Source: Berberis thunbergii
Lineage: Eukaryota; Streptophyta; Magnoliopsida; Ranunculales; Berberidaceae
Direction: 5' to 3'
DNA length: 64,000 nucleotides
NCBI GenBank assembly: GCA_003290165.1
Contig: QNQO01009206.1
Coordinates: 124,001 to 188,000, forward strand
The position numbers and the translations under genes were made by a program. The notes under the pieces are model-generated. The model searched no databases. It saw only the letters and a program-made list of their open reading frames with translations, and was not told where the DNA came from. Of this stretch, positions 36,900 to 49,079 are shown piece after piece. Position 1 is the stretch's first letter; every line of letters starts with the position of its first letter.

Positions 36900-37439
36900 T
36901 GGAGCCCAATAGGCCGAAAGAGGTTGGACGAGCTACAAGGGGAATCATAGTCCCACATCGCCTGGGTAGGGGAGGAGGATGATCCTTATATGTACGGAGT
37001 CAGCTCCCCATTGTATCGATGCGTTTTAAAGCCTTGAGGGTCGAATGGTAGCCCAAAGCGGATAGTATTGATACAGTGCGGGAGAGGGTCGTCACAGTTT
37101 GGTATCAGAGCCTGACCCAGCCAGAATTGTGCCACGTTGAGGTGGGCCCTCGGGCAACGTGAACGTTGTGCCTGTGTGGCCAACGAGGACGTTGGGCCTT
37201 AAGGGGGTGGATTGTGAGACCCTAAGTGGGCGGACCTGAGGTGAGGGTGATGGTTGAAGCCCAACAGGCCCAATAGGCCGAGAGAGGTTGGATGAGCTAC
37301 AAGAGGAATCATAGTCCCACATCGCCTGAGTAGGGGAGGAGGGTGATCCTTATATGTGTGGGGTCTGCTCCCCATTGTATCTTCGCATTTTAAAGTCGTG
37401 AAGGCCGGATAGTAGCCCAAAGCAGACAATATTGATACA
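36840..37439 (+). mobile_element. TRIM (terminal-repeat retrotransposon in miniature)
   Basis: Two LTR-like repeats start TGTGAGACCCTAAGTG at 36840 and TGTGAGACCCTAAGTG at 37213. The first ends GTCGTCACA at 37096. The second loses homology after GATACA near 37439, so it is truncated. Between them lie only about 116 bases. These hold a primer-binding site TGGTATCAGAGC (37100-37111), complementary to the end of initiator methionine tRNA, and a polypurine tract AAGGGGGTGG (37201-37210) just before LTR 2. There is no coding capacity, which defines a TRIM. LTR 1 contains an expanded (GAGGGT)n array that LTR 2 lacks. Confidence 0.88.
36866..36899 (+). repeat. (GGTGAG)n hexamer array in TRIM LTR 1
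   Basis: Five consecutive GGTGAG units. The same place in LTR 2 has only one or two units, so the array expanded after insertion or was lost from LTR 2. Confidence 0.85.
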
Positions 37440-37609
37440 ACCCAAAGTCGTGACTCCTTTCTACTGCTCATGTGACTCCTTTCTACTACGACTTGTCCCT
37501 TGCTTTAGGTCTGCACTTTCATCTCAAACCCTACATTTTGATTATGAGAGCTTTCTTGTTGAAAAAATTGATTCTTTTTATGATTTTTTTGTTCAAATGT
37601 TGATACCTT

Positions 37610-37697
37610 CAAATGGATTCTTCTTGATTTCCCTAGTTTGGGTTTGTTTCAAATGGGTTCTTCTTGATTTCCCTAGTTTGGGTTTGTTTCAAATGGT
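37610..37697 (+). repeat. 40-bp tandem duplication
   Basis: Two adjacent 40-base units, each containing TTCTTGATTTCCCTAGTTTG, at 37621 and 37661. Confidence 0.85.
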
Positions 37698-37824
37698 TTC
37701 AACCTTTGACCCCATGAACCATAATGAAGCAACTCTGAATTTTCAGAAAGTTTTTATTTCAGGAATTTGTTGGAGATTATCATGTAATTGTAAGAATTCT
37801 CAAATGGGATTTTTTGGTTTCTTT

Positions 37825-38459
37825 TAGGGGTGGGCACGGAACGGGATGGGACGAGATGGACTCATCCCTATCTCATCCCGTTAATTCGAAATTGGGATGA
37901 GATATACCTCATCCCATCTCAAACGAGATCAGAACGGGACGGGACGGGACGGGACGAGACGGGATAAACACGTCTTAAATAGTCTTCCAATAAAAATTAA
38001 CAAAAAGAGTTTTATCTCATTCTAATCACACACTAATAATATCAAATTTATATACATATAACTTACATCACAAATAATAATAGATATTAAATAAATAAAT
38101 ATTAAACTTTTTTTTGGAAGACAAATAAATATTAAATTTCATTTAGAATTAGTGATTTAATTCATTTAGATTTCATATAGAATTTCATCTTACATTGATT
38201 TAATTTCAACACATCCTAAACTTTAATTTAGAAGAGTATTTTGATTAAAATTAATAATAATAATTATTAAATAAATAAATTCGGGACGAGACAGAATAGG
38301 CGGGATTGAAAATCTTCATCCCGATCCCATCCCAGTGATCCCACTATAGATCGAGGCGAGACGGGATCATGATGAGTTTGATCAATCCCAAAATGACCCA
38401 AAAAATCGAGACGAAATCAAAAACGGATTCGAGATCGTGGGAAGAGATGCTCACCCCTA
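37825..38459. mobile_element. hAT-type MITE (GGGATGGGA family), best-defined copy
   Basis: Begins TAGGGGTGGGCACGGAACGG and ends GATGCTCACCCCTA. Flanks GTTTCTTT (37817-37824) and ATTTCTTT (38460-38467) agree at 7 of 8 positions. An 8-bp duplication and TAGGGGTG ends are typical of hAT elements. The ends are built from GGGACGGGAC repeats and the inside is AT-rich. 635 bp, no transposase. Confidence 0.82.
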
Positions 38460-38740
38460 ATTTCTTTAACTGATATGTATTTTTTTGTTAGTGTTGCAAG
38501 ATGTTTTTTTTTTGTCCATGGGCTTTTTATGATTTTGTTTATGTGTTGGGTGTATTCTCTACTTGGATATGGTATTGCTTTTGTGAATTGATTGTAATTG
38601 TGATATTTTTTCCAGGAATTATATTACTATGTTTTCAAAAACTTATTGTATATGGAATGTTGTTTTCAAAAATTTCCTTGAACAATTCATGTGATCTAGA
38701 CTTTGAGTTTGATAGTTTGGATATTTTTCAACATTATTGA

Positions 38741-38994
38741 AGCTAGCTCCGGACTCCCTCCATGCAAAGTCTTTAAAGATGCATGCGCGGACAAAACCAC
38801 AAACAACTCAACCACCGCAGCGGCACGGCATCACCATCAGATTCAGGGCCATCTGGTTCAACTTCTACTACAACATGGTTAGGTTTGAAGGTAGCACCGA
38901 TGAGTAGCAATGGAAAAAGTTGAAATTGATGAAGAATGGGGTAGCGTCGAGTCAGATTATCTGCATTCTGTTCATTGCATGGAGGTTTATGTGA
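38741..38994 (+). pseudogene. Last-exon fragment of a probable GPI-anchored protein, copy 1
   Basis: The frame reads ASSGLPPCKVFKDACADKTT, then a Ser/Thr-rich stretch (SPSDSGPSGSTSTTT). After one frameshift in an A run comes a hydrophobic tail (NGVASSQIICILFIAWRFM) and TGA. A Ser/Thr-rich linker followed by a C-terminal hydrophobic tail is how GPI-anchored cell-surface proteins end. I cannot name the parent family. A related copy lies at 55235-55465. Confidence 0.45.
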
Positions 38995-39309
38995 TTAGAT
39001 TCAGCAAGTGTTGGGTTGTACCAACTAATTACTAGTGTTCCATCTGTGAAAAAAAAGACAGAAATTTAGAAATTGTATTCCTTTAGCTAGTGTCTATGAG
39101 TTCATAATAAAGAGCCACCAAGTTGTAGCTGGGCTGGAAAAAAAAATTGGATTGGACCGGGGATTGGTGTGATGCCTAGATACGCCAAGGATGACTCTAA
39201 GCTGAGGTGGTTTGAATTGCCAGGTTTCAACAATGTACATACTATGAACGTGTGGCATGACGAAGAAGAGGATCGAGGATGTGATACATATGATAGCAAC
39301 CACCATACT

Positions 39310-42300
39310 TGTTGGAGAATAATCAGAACAATGTATAAATTGTTTGAAATTAGTAATATAACAATACAAATACTATTTGTATTATAAATTGATTACAACA
39401 AAATCAAATAAAAGAAATAAGTCTACTAACTTGTATTGTGGATAGAGGCATGCGAAATCACTATCTTGAATTGGCGGAGTTGGCACGTCTTGATTTGTAG
39501 ATAGAGACTAGCGGATACGCTATGTCCTATAGACAGAATTCGCCCCTACTCGGTGTTGTAGTTCTGTAGGCGTCTGATTACCAGGATTCAATTATCTAAT
39601 ACCAACACCGTAGCACGAAGGTGTTGGCTTTGGCGAATTTATGGAATATGCAATATCTCTCAAAATTGAAGAAGAATGAATAACTTTAGAAAGTTAATGT
39701 GTTTAAAGAACTTGTTTTCCTCTTCAATATATAGAAAATAAAAGGGTGTGTTGATTAGACACATCCTTTCTTATCAAAAGACACATCTTTTGTCTTCAAG
39801 TGCAAATGACACATCTTTTCTCTTTAATGTTAGTTATTTGCTATACAAACTCCAACAATACCCCACATTTGTATAGTAAATATACAAAGTTGTCTTCTTG
39901 AGAGAAACTTAGACATAATATGCATCGGGAGAGGTGTCTTTTAGACTTGAACCTTCCTTAGTGAATACTTATCGGATTTACCGGTGATGCAGTGTGTATA
40001 GGAGACATTGAACTTTTCACCGTGTTTAGTAAATCAAAACAATGAGCATCACACATATTATATCTTCACATTTTTCAATTCATACGGTTGTGTTCATTTT
40101 GGTCTTGATTAAATCTCGGATTCATGACAGTTTTAGAGAACTCAGTCATATCATTTTCATAAATGCAACCCCACATTTTTTTTTTTTTTTTGAAAGGCAA
40201 GCCGGTGTTTGATAGGATCCGTAACCTATCCCCCGAGGTGCCGCCTATAGGCCAACATCACCCCGAAAGAATAAACGCCGCCGGAGGGTCTCGAAGCAAG
40301 GACCTGGGGATAAATCCCACAAGGCCTTAACCACTCGACCATAACTCCTTTGGCTCAACCCCACATTTACTCTCATATAGGTGACACTTAGATTATTAAT
40401 ACCCTATTATATTCATCTTATCTCTCAAGATATTAGTGTCATTAAGATTAGATAAACATTCACTCTAACCATCACAAGTAGTATACATTTCTTATCATAG
40501 ATCATGAGTAAATGTGTAAACTCTATTATTTGAGTTTCACCAAACTAGTTTGCCTTTTTGAACCTAGGTCTTGAAATTTCATTTGGCTAGGTTAGGTTTT
40601 CGCCAGGTTTACTCCTCATTGGATTAGCTTTAAGCCCATTCCCCTCGATAATTTTAATACTTGCTCTTTTGGTATACCCTTCGTAAGTTGATTCGTAATA
40701 TTCTCCTTTGATTTCACATAGTCAATTGAAATGATCCCACTATTGAGCAATTGTTTTATTGTGTTATGTCGTTGTCTAGTGTGCTTATACTTGCCATTGT
40801 AAATGTTATTTTTCGCTCGTGCAGTGGCTGTCATGCAGTCACAGTGAATACATATAGCAGTCACAGGTTGTGGCCATAACGAAATATCTTCTAAAAAATT
40901 TCTCAGCCAATCTGCTTTTTCAGCAGTTTGATCTAAGGCTATAAATTCATATTGCATTGTGGAACGTGCTATACACATTTGTTTTTGTGATTTCCACGAC
41001 ACTACTGCCCCACCAAGTGTAAATACATATTCACTTGTAGATTTTGCAGTTTTATCGGATATCCAATTAGCATCCGTATATCCTTAAAAAACTAGATGAT
41101 ATTTTGTATAATGTAATCCATAGTTTGATTGTGAACTTCAAGTATCACAATACTCTGACCAAAGCTACCCAATGGTCATTGGATGGTTTGATAATATATC
41201 TAGCCAATTTATTTACTGAATAAGCAATATCCGGTCTAGTACAATTTGTAATGTATTGTAGTGTCCCAATGATACGCGAGTATTCCAGTTGAGAGATACT
41301 TTCTCCCTTATTCTTCTTGAGATGACAACTTGGATCATAAGGTGTTTTAGTCGGATTGCTCTCAAAATGACCAAACTTTCGCAAAATTGTTTCCACATAA
41401 TGTGATTGGGTAAGTATGTAGCCATCATTATTTCTTAGAATTTTTATTCCCAAAATTACATCAGTTTTACCCATATTCTTTCATATCAAAACTCGAGTTC
41501 AATAATTTCTTAGTTGAGTTTATGATATCCAAGTTTGGTCCCATGATGAGCAGGTCATCAACATACAAGCATATACTATGACAATAGAACCATTGTCAAA
41601 TTGTTAGATGTAAACACATTTATCACATTCATTGATCTGAAATCCATGTGATATCATTGTATGATCAAACTTTTCATGTCATTGTTTAGGTGCTTGTTTA
41701 AGTTCATAAAGAGACTTTACAAGCTTACAAACTTTTTTCTCTTGACCTTTTGCCACAAAACCTTCGGGTTGTTCCATATAGATTTCTTCATCTAATTCAC
41801 CATTTAAAAATGTTGTTTTTACATCCATTTGGTGTATCTTCAAATTGTAAACAGAAACAATTGCAATTAGCATCCTAATAGAATATTCTAGTCACTGGTG
41901 AGTAAGTGTCAAAGAAATCTAGCCCTTATTTTTACAGTATCATTTGGCTACTAGACGAGCCTTATATTTTTCTATTGTACCATCAGGCTTTAACTTTCTT
42001 TTAAAAATCCATAATTCTGTTTATAGATTGTTGGAGAACGATGTATAAATTTGTTTGAAATAAGTAATGTAACAATACAGATACTATTTGTATTATAAAT
42101 TGATTACAACAAAATAAAATAAATAAATCTACTAACTTGTATTGTAGATAGAGGCATGCGAAATCACTATCTTGAATTGGTGGAGTTGGTACACCTTGAT
42201 TTGTAGATAGAGGCTAGCGGATACGGTATGTCCTATAGACAGAATTCGCCCCTACTCGGTGTTGTAGTTCTTTAGGTGTCTGACTATCAGGATTCAACTA

Positions 42301-42563
42301 TCTAATACCAACACCGTAACACAAAGGTGCTGGCTCTGGCGAATTTACCGAATGCAATCTCTCTCAGAAGTGAAGAAGAATGAATAACTCTAGAAAATTA
42401 ATGGGTTTAAAGAACTTTTTTTCTCTTCAATATATAGAAAACAAAAGAGTGTGTTGATCAGACACATCATTTCTTAAATAAAAAAAACACATCTTTTGTC
42501 TTCAAGTGAAAATGACACATTTTTTCTCTTTAATGTTGGTTATTTGCTATACAAACTCCAGCA
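39310..42563 (-). mobile_element. Ty1-Copia retrotransposon inserted in the CCD pseudogene
   Basis: LTRs 39310-39857 and 42029-42563 start TGTTGGAGAA and end CTCCAACA / CTCCAGCA, and are nearly identical along their length. The target duplication ATACT is exact (39305-39309 and 42564-42568). The minus strand holds RNase H (40616-41002, with [20 protein letters not shown]), a reverse transcriptase end (41145-41474, with GIKILRNNDGYILTQSHYVE) and a start fragment (41679-41873, with HQMDVKTTFLNGELDEEIYM). The polypurine tract AAATGTGGGG lies next to the left LTR, which fixes the orientation. Gag, protease, integrase and the primer site are deleted, and frameshifts break the rest. A SINE is nested at 40179-40356. 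Confidence 0.92.
40179..40356 (-). mobile_element. tRNA-derived SINE nested in the Copia element
   Basis: On the minus strand it carries an A box TGGTCGAGTGG and a B-box-like GCTTCGAGACC at tRNA-like spacing, a tRNA-unrelated body and an A-rich tail at the left end. A perfect 12-bp target duplication AACCCCACATTT lies at 40167-40178 and 40357-40368. It has no coding capacity, so it would depend on LINE proteins for movement. Confidence 0.9.
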
Positions 42564-43574
42564 ATACTAACAATAGAGCACGTGTTGGAGAGGCTGGATT
42601 TGGTGCATGGGTCTCTTGAGAAAGTAATGAGGATTGATTTAAAGACTGAGATGATCTCCAGGTTAACATTATCTGCAAAGAACTTGGAGTTCGGAGTGAT
42701 CAACAGAAATTTTGTTGGGAAGAAAAATAGGTATGGGTATGCAGGAGTGGGGATCGAGGAACCCAAAATATCTGGGGTCGTGAAGCTTGACTGGTCTAAC
42801 TCGAATGTGCACAAGGTTAGAATTGTGGCAAGCAGGATGTTCAGGAGTGATTATTATGGAGGGGAGCCATTTTTCGTGCCAAGGTCAAATCAAAAGGGGG
42901 GATCTCATGAACAAGAAGTAGAAGAAAACGACGGGTACCTGGTGACATACATGGACATCCATGGACTTTTTGTCAGTGAGAATGACCTCTTCAACACAAC
43001 AACAAACTGTAATTAATCGAGTTCAAACTAAAATGATGATCAATCACCTTGTAGACTGATTGTTTTTCAGGTTTTTCCAACAATAGTTTAACATGTAAAT
43101 TTCAGAAAATAAATTTTTTGTCTTCCTCAATCGAGGAGAGATAATCTCACCAGCCCCAGTTAAAATTTGGCTTGAAATTATTAATATTAAGATAATGGCA
43201 CAAGCATGATATCAGATGCTTGAAAATGGAATTAGAGCCCTTTGAAATAACAAATTTTGGGTGGGTGGGGGGGGGGGAAGGTGCACAGATACAGATGAAC
43301 CATACTGTTTATCACTTTCAATTTTTTGAGCCACCTTCTATTTTTTTTGCAAGTGTATATGGTGGCAAGTTTTGATGTTGATTACTTCTCGTGTACTTTG
43401 CCTTGTGTTTCGTCACCGGTTGCTTATGTTCATTAGACTTCTTCGACTACAAGCTCAAGGACGAGCTTTGCAACGACCTTAAATTTTTAGAAATTTTCTA
43501 ATATTATCTTGTCCTAATTTACTAGTTATTTTTTTATTAAGTCATAAAAAATAGGAGTGCAAATAGAATTTTGT

Positions 43575-43890
43575 TTAAAACCCTAATCTAATAGGTGTAC
43601 CCACTCAAGGGAGTGTATTTGTTGCACTATCGGATCATAAATACTTTCAATGTACTCTTGATTTTCCCATCTCTAATGTTAAGGTTATATTTGATACAGG
43701 TGCATCATATTTTTTTTATATCTCGACGTTTGTTTAATTGAGAAATGTTGAAAACCTTGCCACTTGCTATACCATTATGTGTTTCAACCCCTTTAGGAAG
43801 CTCAACGACATTATATGAACAATGTATAGAAATGTTAAGATTGCATTCCTCAATAAAGTGTTCCTGAACTTGATTGTGCTTGACTCTAAA
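43575..43890 (+). mobile_element. Ty3-Gypsy protease fragment
   Basis: The frame reads VALSDHKYFQCTLDFPISNV and then VIFDTGASYFFYIS, which carries the aspartic protease DTGAS signature with the flanking residues of plant Gypsy elements. Downstream frames are shifted but keep family-like residues. No LTR or reverse transcriptase is adjacent. Confidence 0.6.
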
Positions 43891-43961
43891 AACAAATTGT
43901 TCGGATTGTAAGTTTTATGATTGAGACCACGTCCAAGTTTGCGATTAACATTTGCTGTTAA

Positions 43962-45148
43962 TTGGACATGAAAATGCTTATCTATAATTGTGTCATACAA
44001 TTCCTGTCATTTTGTTTGTTCTTCATGGTGCAGGAGCTTTTGAAGTTGCAGCTAGTGGGCAAGACAATGGCTCATGACAGTGTCGCGGTTGTACCAGAAT
44101 CTACGGAGGATTGCCTCTTGGAGGCGGGGTATACAGTTTCGGAGATTGAGAATGTTATTGGTTTACAAGCACAGTCGGTGCTACAGGAGGATGTTGTCGA
44201 CTCAGGGGACACTAGCACTAGCCTTTCTAAGAATATCCTTATGGCAGCGCCGCGAGACGCGGCAAGCGATACAGTGATGCATGCTGATTCAGGGAGGTCG
44301 AGCGATGCAACCTTCACAGCGGGGGCGTTGAGACGATCTGATTTTCAGACAGAACCGGTCTTGCAGCAGCCAGTGTTCTACCCTTCAAGAGAGGTCGTGA
44401 CTTCCCCCCAACCAGCAACCTGCACCAAGACAGGGGCCATGGTCTCGCCCCTGCCAGCGCCCTACACCAAGGCAGCGGACGTGGCCTCGCCCCAGTCTGC
44501 GCACTGCACCAAGACAGACGTCGTGGCTTCGCCTCAGCTAGCACCATGCACCACACCAAAGTTTTTTTCGGTGCTACTATTACAGATGCAGAGCTAGGGG
44601 ATGCTATGCAGAGTTAGCAAGTGCAGGAACCCTCGAATGATGATTTTCGGTCTTTGCTTAGGTTAAAGAGACATTTTGACAAATACGCTATCAAAACTTC
44701 CCCGGATTATAAAAGAGTCGGAGACAACTTGAATAAGGCTATATCTTTGCTCAAAGAAAATAGGCTACTTTGACTGCCGAAATTGAATATCGATTCACTC
44801 GAAAGTACTAGTGAGGATAGTGATGAAGTCAACTCAGAATCTGAGCTAGGTCCACAGGGAGCAATCAGTGATTTGAATTTAGGGGCTATGTCAGACGAAA
44901 GGATGAATAAGAGGCGTCACACCAAAGATATCAGCATTTGTCCCCGAAAATCCAATAGAACTAGGAAAGAAAACAAAAGGTACAAAGACTGAGTTATTGT
45001 CTAGGCTTGTATTGGTGAATCCTATCTTTTGTGCGAGTTTGTTTCGGTTTTTTAGTTATCCCTATAGGGTCAGTCATGTAGCCTTCGGGCGTAGATTTTT
45101 AAATGAATAAAATGGGTCAACATCCCAATTTGATTAAAAAAAAAAATA
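43962..45148 (+). mobile_element. Unclassified retroelement-like ORF remnant with poly-A end
   Basis: An open frame at 43962-44597 encodes 211 residues with no domain I recognise. It is acidic and Ser/Thr-rich. Its C-terminal part is an imperfect tandem repeat of about 14 residues (ASPQSAHCTKTDVV type, four units). The next frames (44620-44990) read KTSPDYKRVGDNLNKAISLL and end with basic RKSNRTRKENKRYKD. An AATGAATAAAAT signal and an A run at 45138-45148 follow, so it looks like the 3' end of a reverse-transcribed sequence. A LINE ORF1 tail or a processed gene copy are both possible. Confidence 0.35.
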
Positions 45149-48100
45149 GTTGCAGCTAGACAGTACTTGGTTAATGAAGTGAAGAAAAATGTTCAAGGGG
45201 TATTACTAAAGTTTCTCTGACAGTCTCATTCCCTAAGAAAATATTATTGCTTCCTCAAAAGTTCCTTAAACATGTGATCTGGACTTTGAGTTTGATTGCT
45301 TGGATGTTTTTCAGCATTAATAAAGCCAGCTCTGGAGTACTTATTTGCTCTATTCAGGAGGCGGGCTGAAGAATTCTAGTTAGTAGATGAGTAATTCTCT
45401 AAGTCTGTGTTTGCTATGTTCTTTGATCGTTGACTGAAATGTGTAGATCATGAAAATTTTTAAGTCAGTAAGATTTGCAGTTATGCAATGTTACATTCAA
45501 CTGAATATTTCAAGAAAAATGAGCTGAGTTGAACAAGTTACCTAGATAGAAATTTTGATCAGCAGGAGAGCATGTTGCTTTGAAAAGAGGGGTACCCTCT
45601 GTTATCGCCCTCCTCGGGCCTCCAAAAAACTCTAGTGAATCAAAGGAAAGTGATTTTCCCAACAGTGGTTATTGGAGGCCTTTGAGGGAGATACATAGGG
45701 AACATCTCAGGCTTATTCTGCAGTTACGAGTTAAATCTTCTGATCTCATGGAAGTCCTTTCCGACTTGGCATTCTCAGTTTATACACCTTAATGAATTTA
45801 TATAGATAGATGCACCCAATACTCCTTGCAAGTAAAGCTTATGGAATCTCATAACAAGAAGCAGTTCTTCCATTATCTATGTTCATCGTTATCTTTGATT
45901 CTTAATGCGCATCCAGGTGATAGATTATGAGAATGCATTCTTATATTTTGTTAGAATCAATTTTCTGATGGAGCTTACATAATCTTTAGGAGAAAGACTG
46001 ACATCACTATCATTAAGTCAGAGACAGCAAGCATCAGCTTTTTATATATGGATAACCCACATGCGTCTATTCTTTAGGATAGACAATTAACACAATGATT
46101 CTTGCTGTGCATTCTAATTTAAGTTAAAAACCATCATTGGAAAATCAGCCATTATTTGTTGTAGGACAAGTTGCTTTGTAAAATGCAAGGCAACGGATCG
46201 AAAAAAATTGTGCCCTCAGATTGTCCAGCCCCATGGCATAAATTCCCACTTACTACACAGGATTTGTGGTCCATTTCACCCATGTAGAGGTTTTCCGATC
46301 ACATGGTTTTTACATTTTGAGTGGACATATCTCCCTGATATAGAGGCTATATTGTATGAGGCGCCACATTACCTTTGGATAATTCAACTGCTCCCATTTA
46401 ACTGTTCGGATAATTTAAATCCAATCCTCTAAATCCGCTATCTCCTCAAGTAACTTGTGTCTCAACTCCCATGCAGAAGGTGGTTGTGCATGTCTATCAA
46501 GTGTTTTAATTGCCTTTACCACTGTGAAAATATGCATTTTTTGCCACATGCGATAGAATTCTATTGAAGTAAAATAACTTGTTAATTGCTTTCAATGTTT
46601 TAAAAAACGTTTTCTGCCTCGAAGCGACCAAGCTTTTTCCGAGGCGAAGCGAGGAGTTTTTTAATAAAAAAAATTATGAAAAATATAAATGTATCAAAAC
46701 AAAACAAGGCGTACACATTATTTGTTTCATTTAAAAAATATAAAAGTTTATGAACAAATACAAATACAAATGCAGGTAGCAGGGAACTAAGAAAGGCAAC
46801 ATGGACAAATTTTAGTTTTTAGTCACTTGTAAGAATTTAACATAAAAATAAAAGCTTAAACATCAGTGATCCATTCCAGGTGTCCAATAAAAATCATCCG
46901 TAAGAACCATGACCATGAAGTCATTAATGAACCATTATAGTCATGGAATAGCTATAAAACATATACTGATATACATTAAACGTCCAATTAGAAGGGCCAA
47001 AACAAAAGAGAAACAAGTCACAAACTCAACAAGCTTACCAACAAAATCTCCCCAATGCACTATTAGTTCTAGAGGATAAAAGTTTACAGCTTCAGCAAAT
47101 GGCCAACCACCAGGGATGATTCTGTTTTCTATTTCAAGTGAAGATTCATATAGACACTGATAGTTGACTTGCTGCACAGCATCAGTAGATAGAGAAGGCC
47201 AGTTTAGCTTTTCTTTTGCTTCCTTTTCAACTTTGATATAAAGAAGATATGGATTTTCTCTATTGTGGATATTGCTTTCTTGATAGTTTTCAAAGCATCT
47301 CAATCCTAATCCTATCGACGAACCTCATAATTCATCTGCTTCCATGTGACACGGACAAAAACTTGAAGGTGACATGACCATTGGACTCGAACCATACCTA
47401 TAGAGCATCCATAGTAGTCGTGAATCTGATGCAGTCGAAAAGTTGTAATTTTCCAAGTTTTACCACTTTAACTAGGGGCACTAGTTGTGGATTAACCGAC
47501 ATTTCCTATATTGGCATATTTCATGTGGTGCAGGCCACACATATGGGGCCCTGGATGCTCGTAGTGGGAGTTCCTAATCATGCTCTTATTCTGAACACTT
47601 ACAACTTTTCAATTTCCAAAAATCAATTTACTGTGGGATTTTTTGAAAAAAATAAAACATAATTCAGAAAACAAGGGATACGTGCAAATCCACTACACTT
47701 TCCATGGAACCTGATGGTTGTTACATGAGAGAGTGCAGTGGCATTCCTAGTATTGCAGGGTTTTTTTTAATCTCTTCTCTTGTTCTCATGGATCCATTGG
47801 TTCATCTTCTTATTCTCGAGTATTCTTCTTTTTTTCTCCCTGACTCCTTGTGGATTCAAGGGATTCTTGATATAGGGAGGTGTACAAAAGATAGGATTCC
47901 TATTACGGAGACCTGAATAGAGGCAACTATCTCGTTGAGCCCGAGAGGCTTGCAAATTCTGATTTTGGACTAAGATTTAAGCATTCCCTCCAACAAGGAT
48001 CAGGAACTGGAAAATTTTAGATTTTGCGTAATTTGAAAAATGATTAAATCTTCAATACTTTCTACTAAGCAACTAATATAAATTATCCCATGAACCACAT

Positions 48101-49079
48101 TTTGGTGGGAATGATCTATATTGTACGACATCCATTGGAACCATAATCCCTTCTCCAATTGATCACGGCCACACTTCTATCAGATTTATTTACTTCTTCT
48201 TTCCCCTAGTTTCTGATAGACATTTTAGCTTGATCTGTAAATTTGTAATCAAGCAAGGCATGTAGAAACTCTTGATGTACATCTGAATATGCTACGAAAT
48301 ACAAAATTCGTTTGAAAACAGGTTGGGATAATTACCCCACTAGAAAATATTCAAATACTACTATGTGATTGTGAAAGTTACGATAATCACTTGAGGTTTT
48401 TATTGATATTATTAATTTTTTGTTCCTATCCAACCCATTTTATGTCTTAACAAGGAATATCTTCCTAACCTTCTCTTTTCCTCAAAGCATACAAACAATT
48501 GTTTGATTAATAACAAAGAATAAATAAATAAAAATCAATCTAAGTAGAAGCTTGTAAGGAGCACAATTGCCTTAATAACTGACTGAGATACAAACAAATC
48601 AGACTCGAGAATATATAAGCTGATTAGTAGTAAGTTATAGTTTGGTATCAAAATAATTAGATAAAGAATTAGTTCACCTATATACCTCGTGGAATTTACA
48701 AATGCTACTCAAATTACCTTGAGAAACTGAACTTTCAAGAGAAGTTTGATCACCACCCTATACCCCATGGAATCAATACCTAAATTTAAAGATTATAATT
48801 GAACCTTTAAGAAAAATTAGTTTTCAAGAGAGAGTATGAAACATTCTCTTGACTCTTGAGAAATTGATGGAGTCAATTGAGATTCTCATCCTTTATGCTC
48901 AAAGAATGTCAATATAAAGTTGTAAAGAACATATTAGGAAAAGCACAAATTTTCACATCATAAGATGTGAAGAATAATTGCTCCTTAGTGGATCATTATA
49001 CTTATGTTATTTTGTGAGGCTAGAATTGGTTCAACTGTTCAAGTGGAATTTACATTTTCCCAAGTAATTCATGTTGCAA
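45149..49079. other. Intergenic region, no gene I can support
   Basis: About 3.9 kb. The segment 45230-45350 resembles 38640-38760, the stretch before the GPI-protein exon fragment. An open frame of 70 codons at 45580-45792 (MKRGVPSVIALLGPPKNSSE) and a minus-strand frame of 120 codons at 47303-46941 show no domain I recognise, and neither has clear gene context. GAAGCGACC / GAGGCGAAGCGAGG repeats lie near 46620-46655. Confidence 0.4.

Larger units (their letters stand above)
39155..43016 (+). pseudogene. Carotenoid cleavage dioxygenase (CCD4-like) pseudogene split by a Copia element
   Basis: The left part (39155-39309) reads IGVMPRYAKDDSKLRWFELP and then an in-frame cognate of GFNNVHTMNVWHDEE. 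The right part (42569-43016) begins at the exact point where the left stops and reads EHVLERLDLVHGSLEKVMRI. It continues with FGVINRNFVGKKNRYGYAGV, then MFRSDYYGGEPFFVPRS, HGLFVSENDL and TAA. These are the conserved C-terminal blocks of plastid carotenoid cleavage dioxygenases, closest to CCD4. The first ~60 % of the protein is absent. About 30 residues are deleted before HGLFVSE, there is a frameshift near 39265, and a 3.25-kb Copia element interrupts it. It cannot make an enzyme. Confidence 0.85.

Noticed and set aside
36841..36900. Telomere-like repeats (GGTGAGGGTGAG)
   Set aside because: The unit is GGTGAG, not TTTAGGG, and it lies inside a TRIM LTR.
40179..40356. A tRNA gene, because A- and B-box motifs are present
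   Set aside because: The sequence lacks a complete cloverleaf and has a poly-A end and target duplications, so it is a SINE.
45580..45792. A 70-codon frame (MKRGVPSVIALLGPP...)
   Set aside because: No recognisable domain, no splice context and no promoter. Possibly an exon fragment, but not supportable as a gene.
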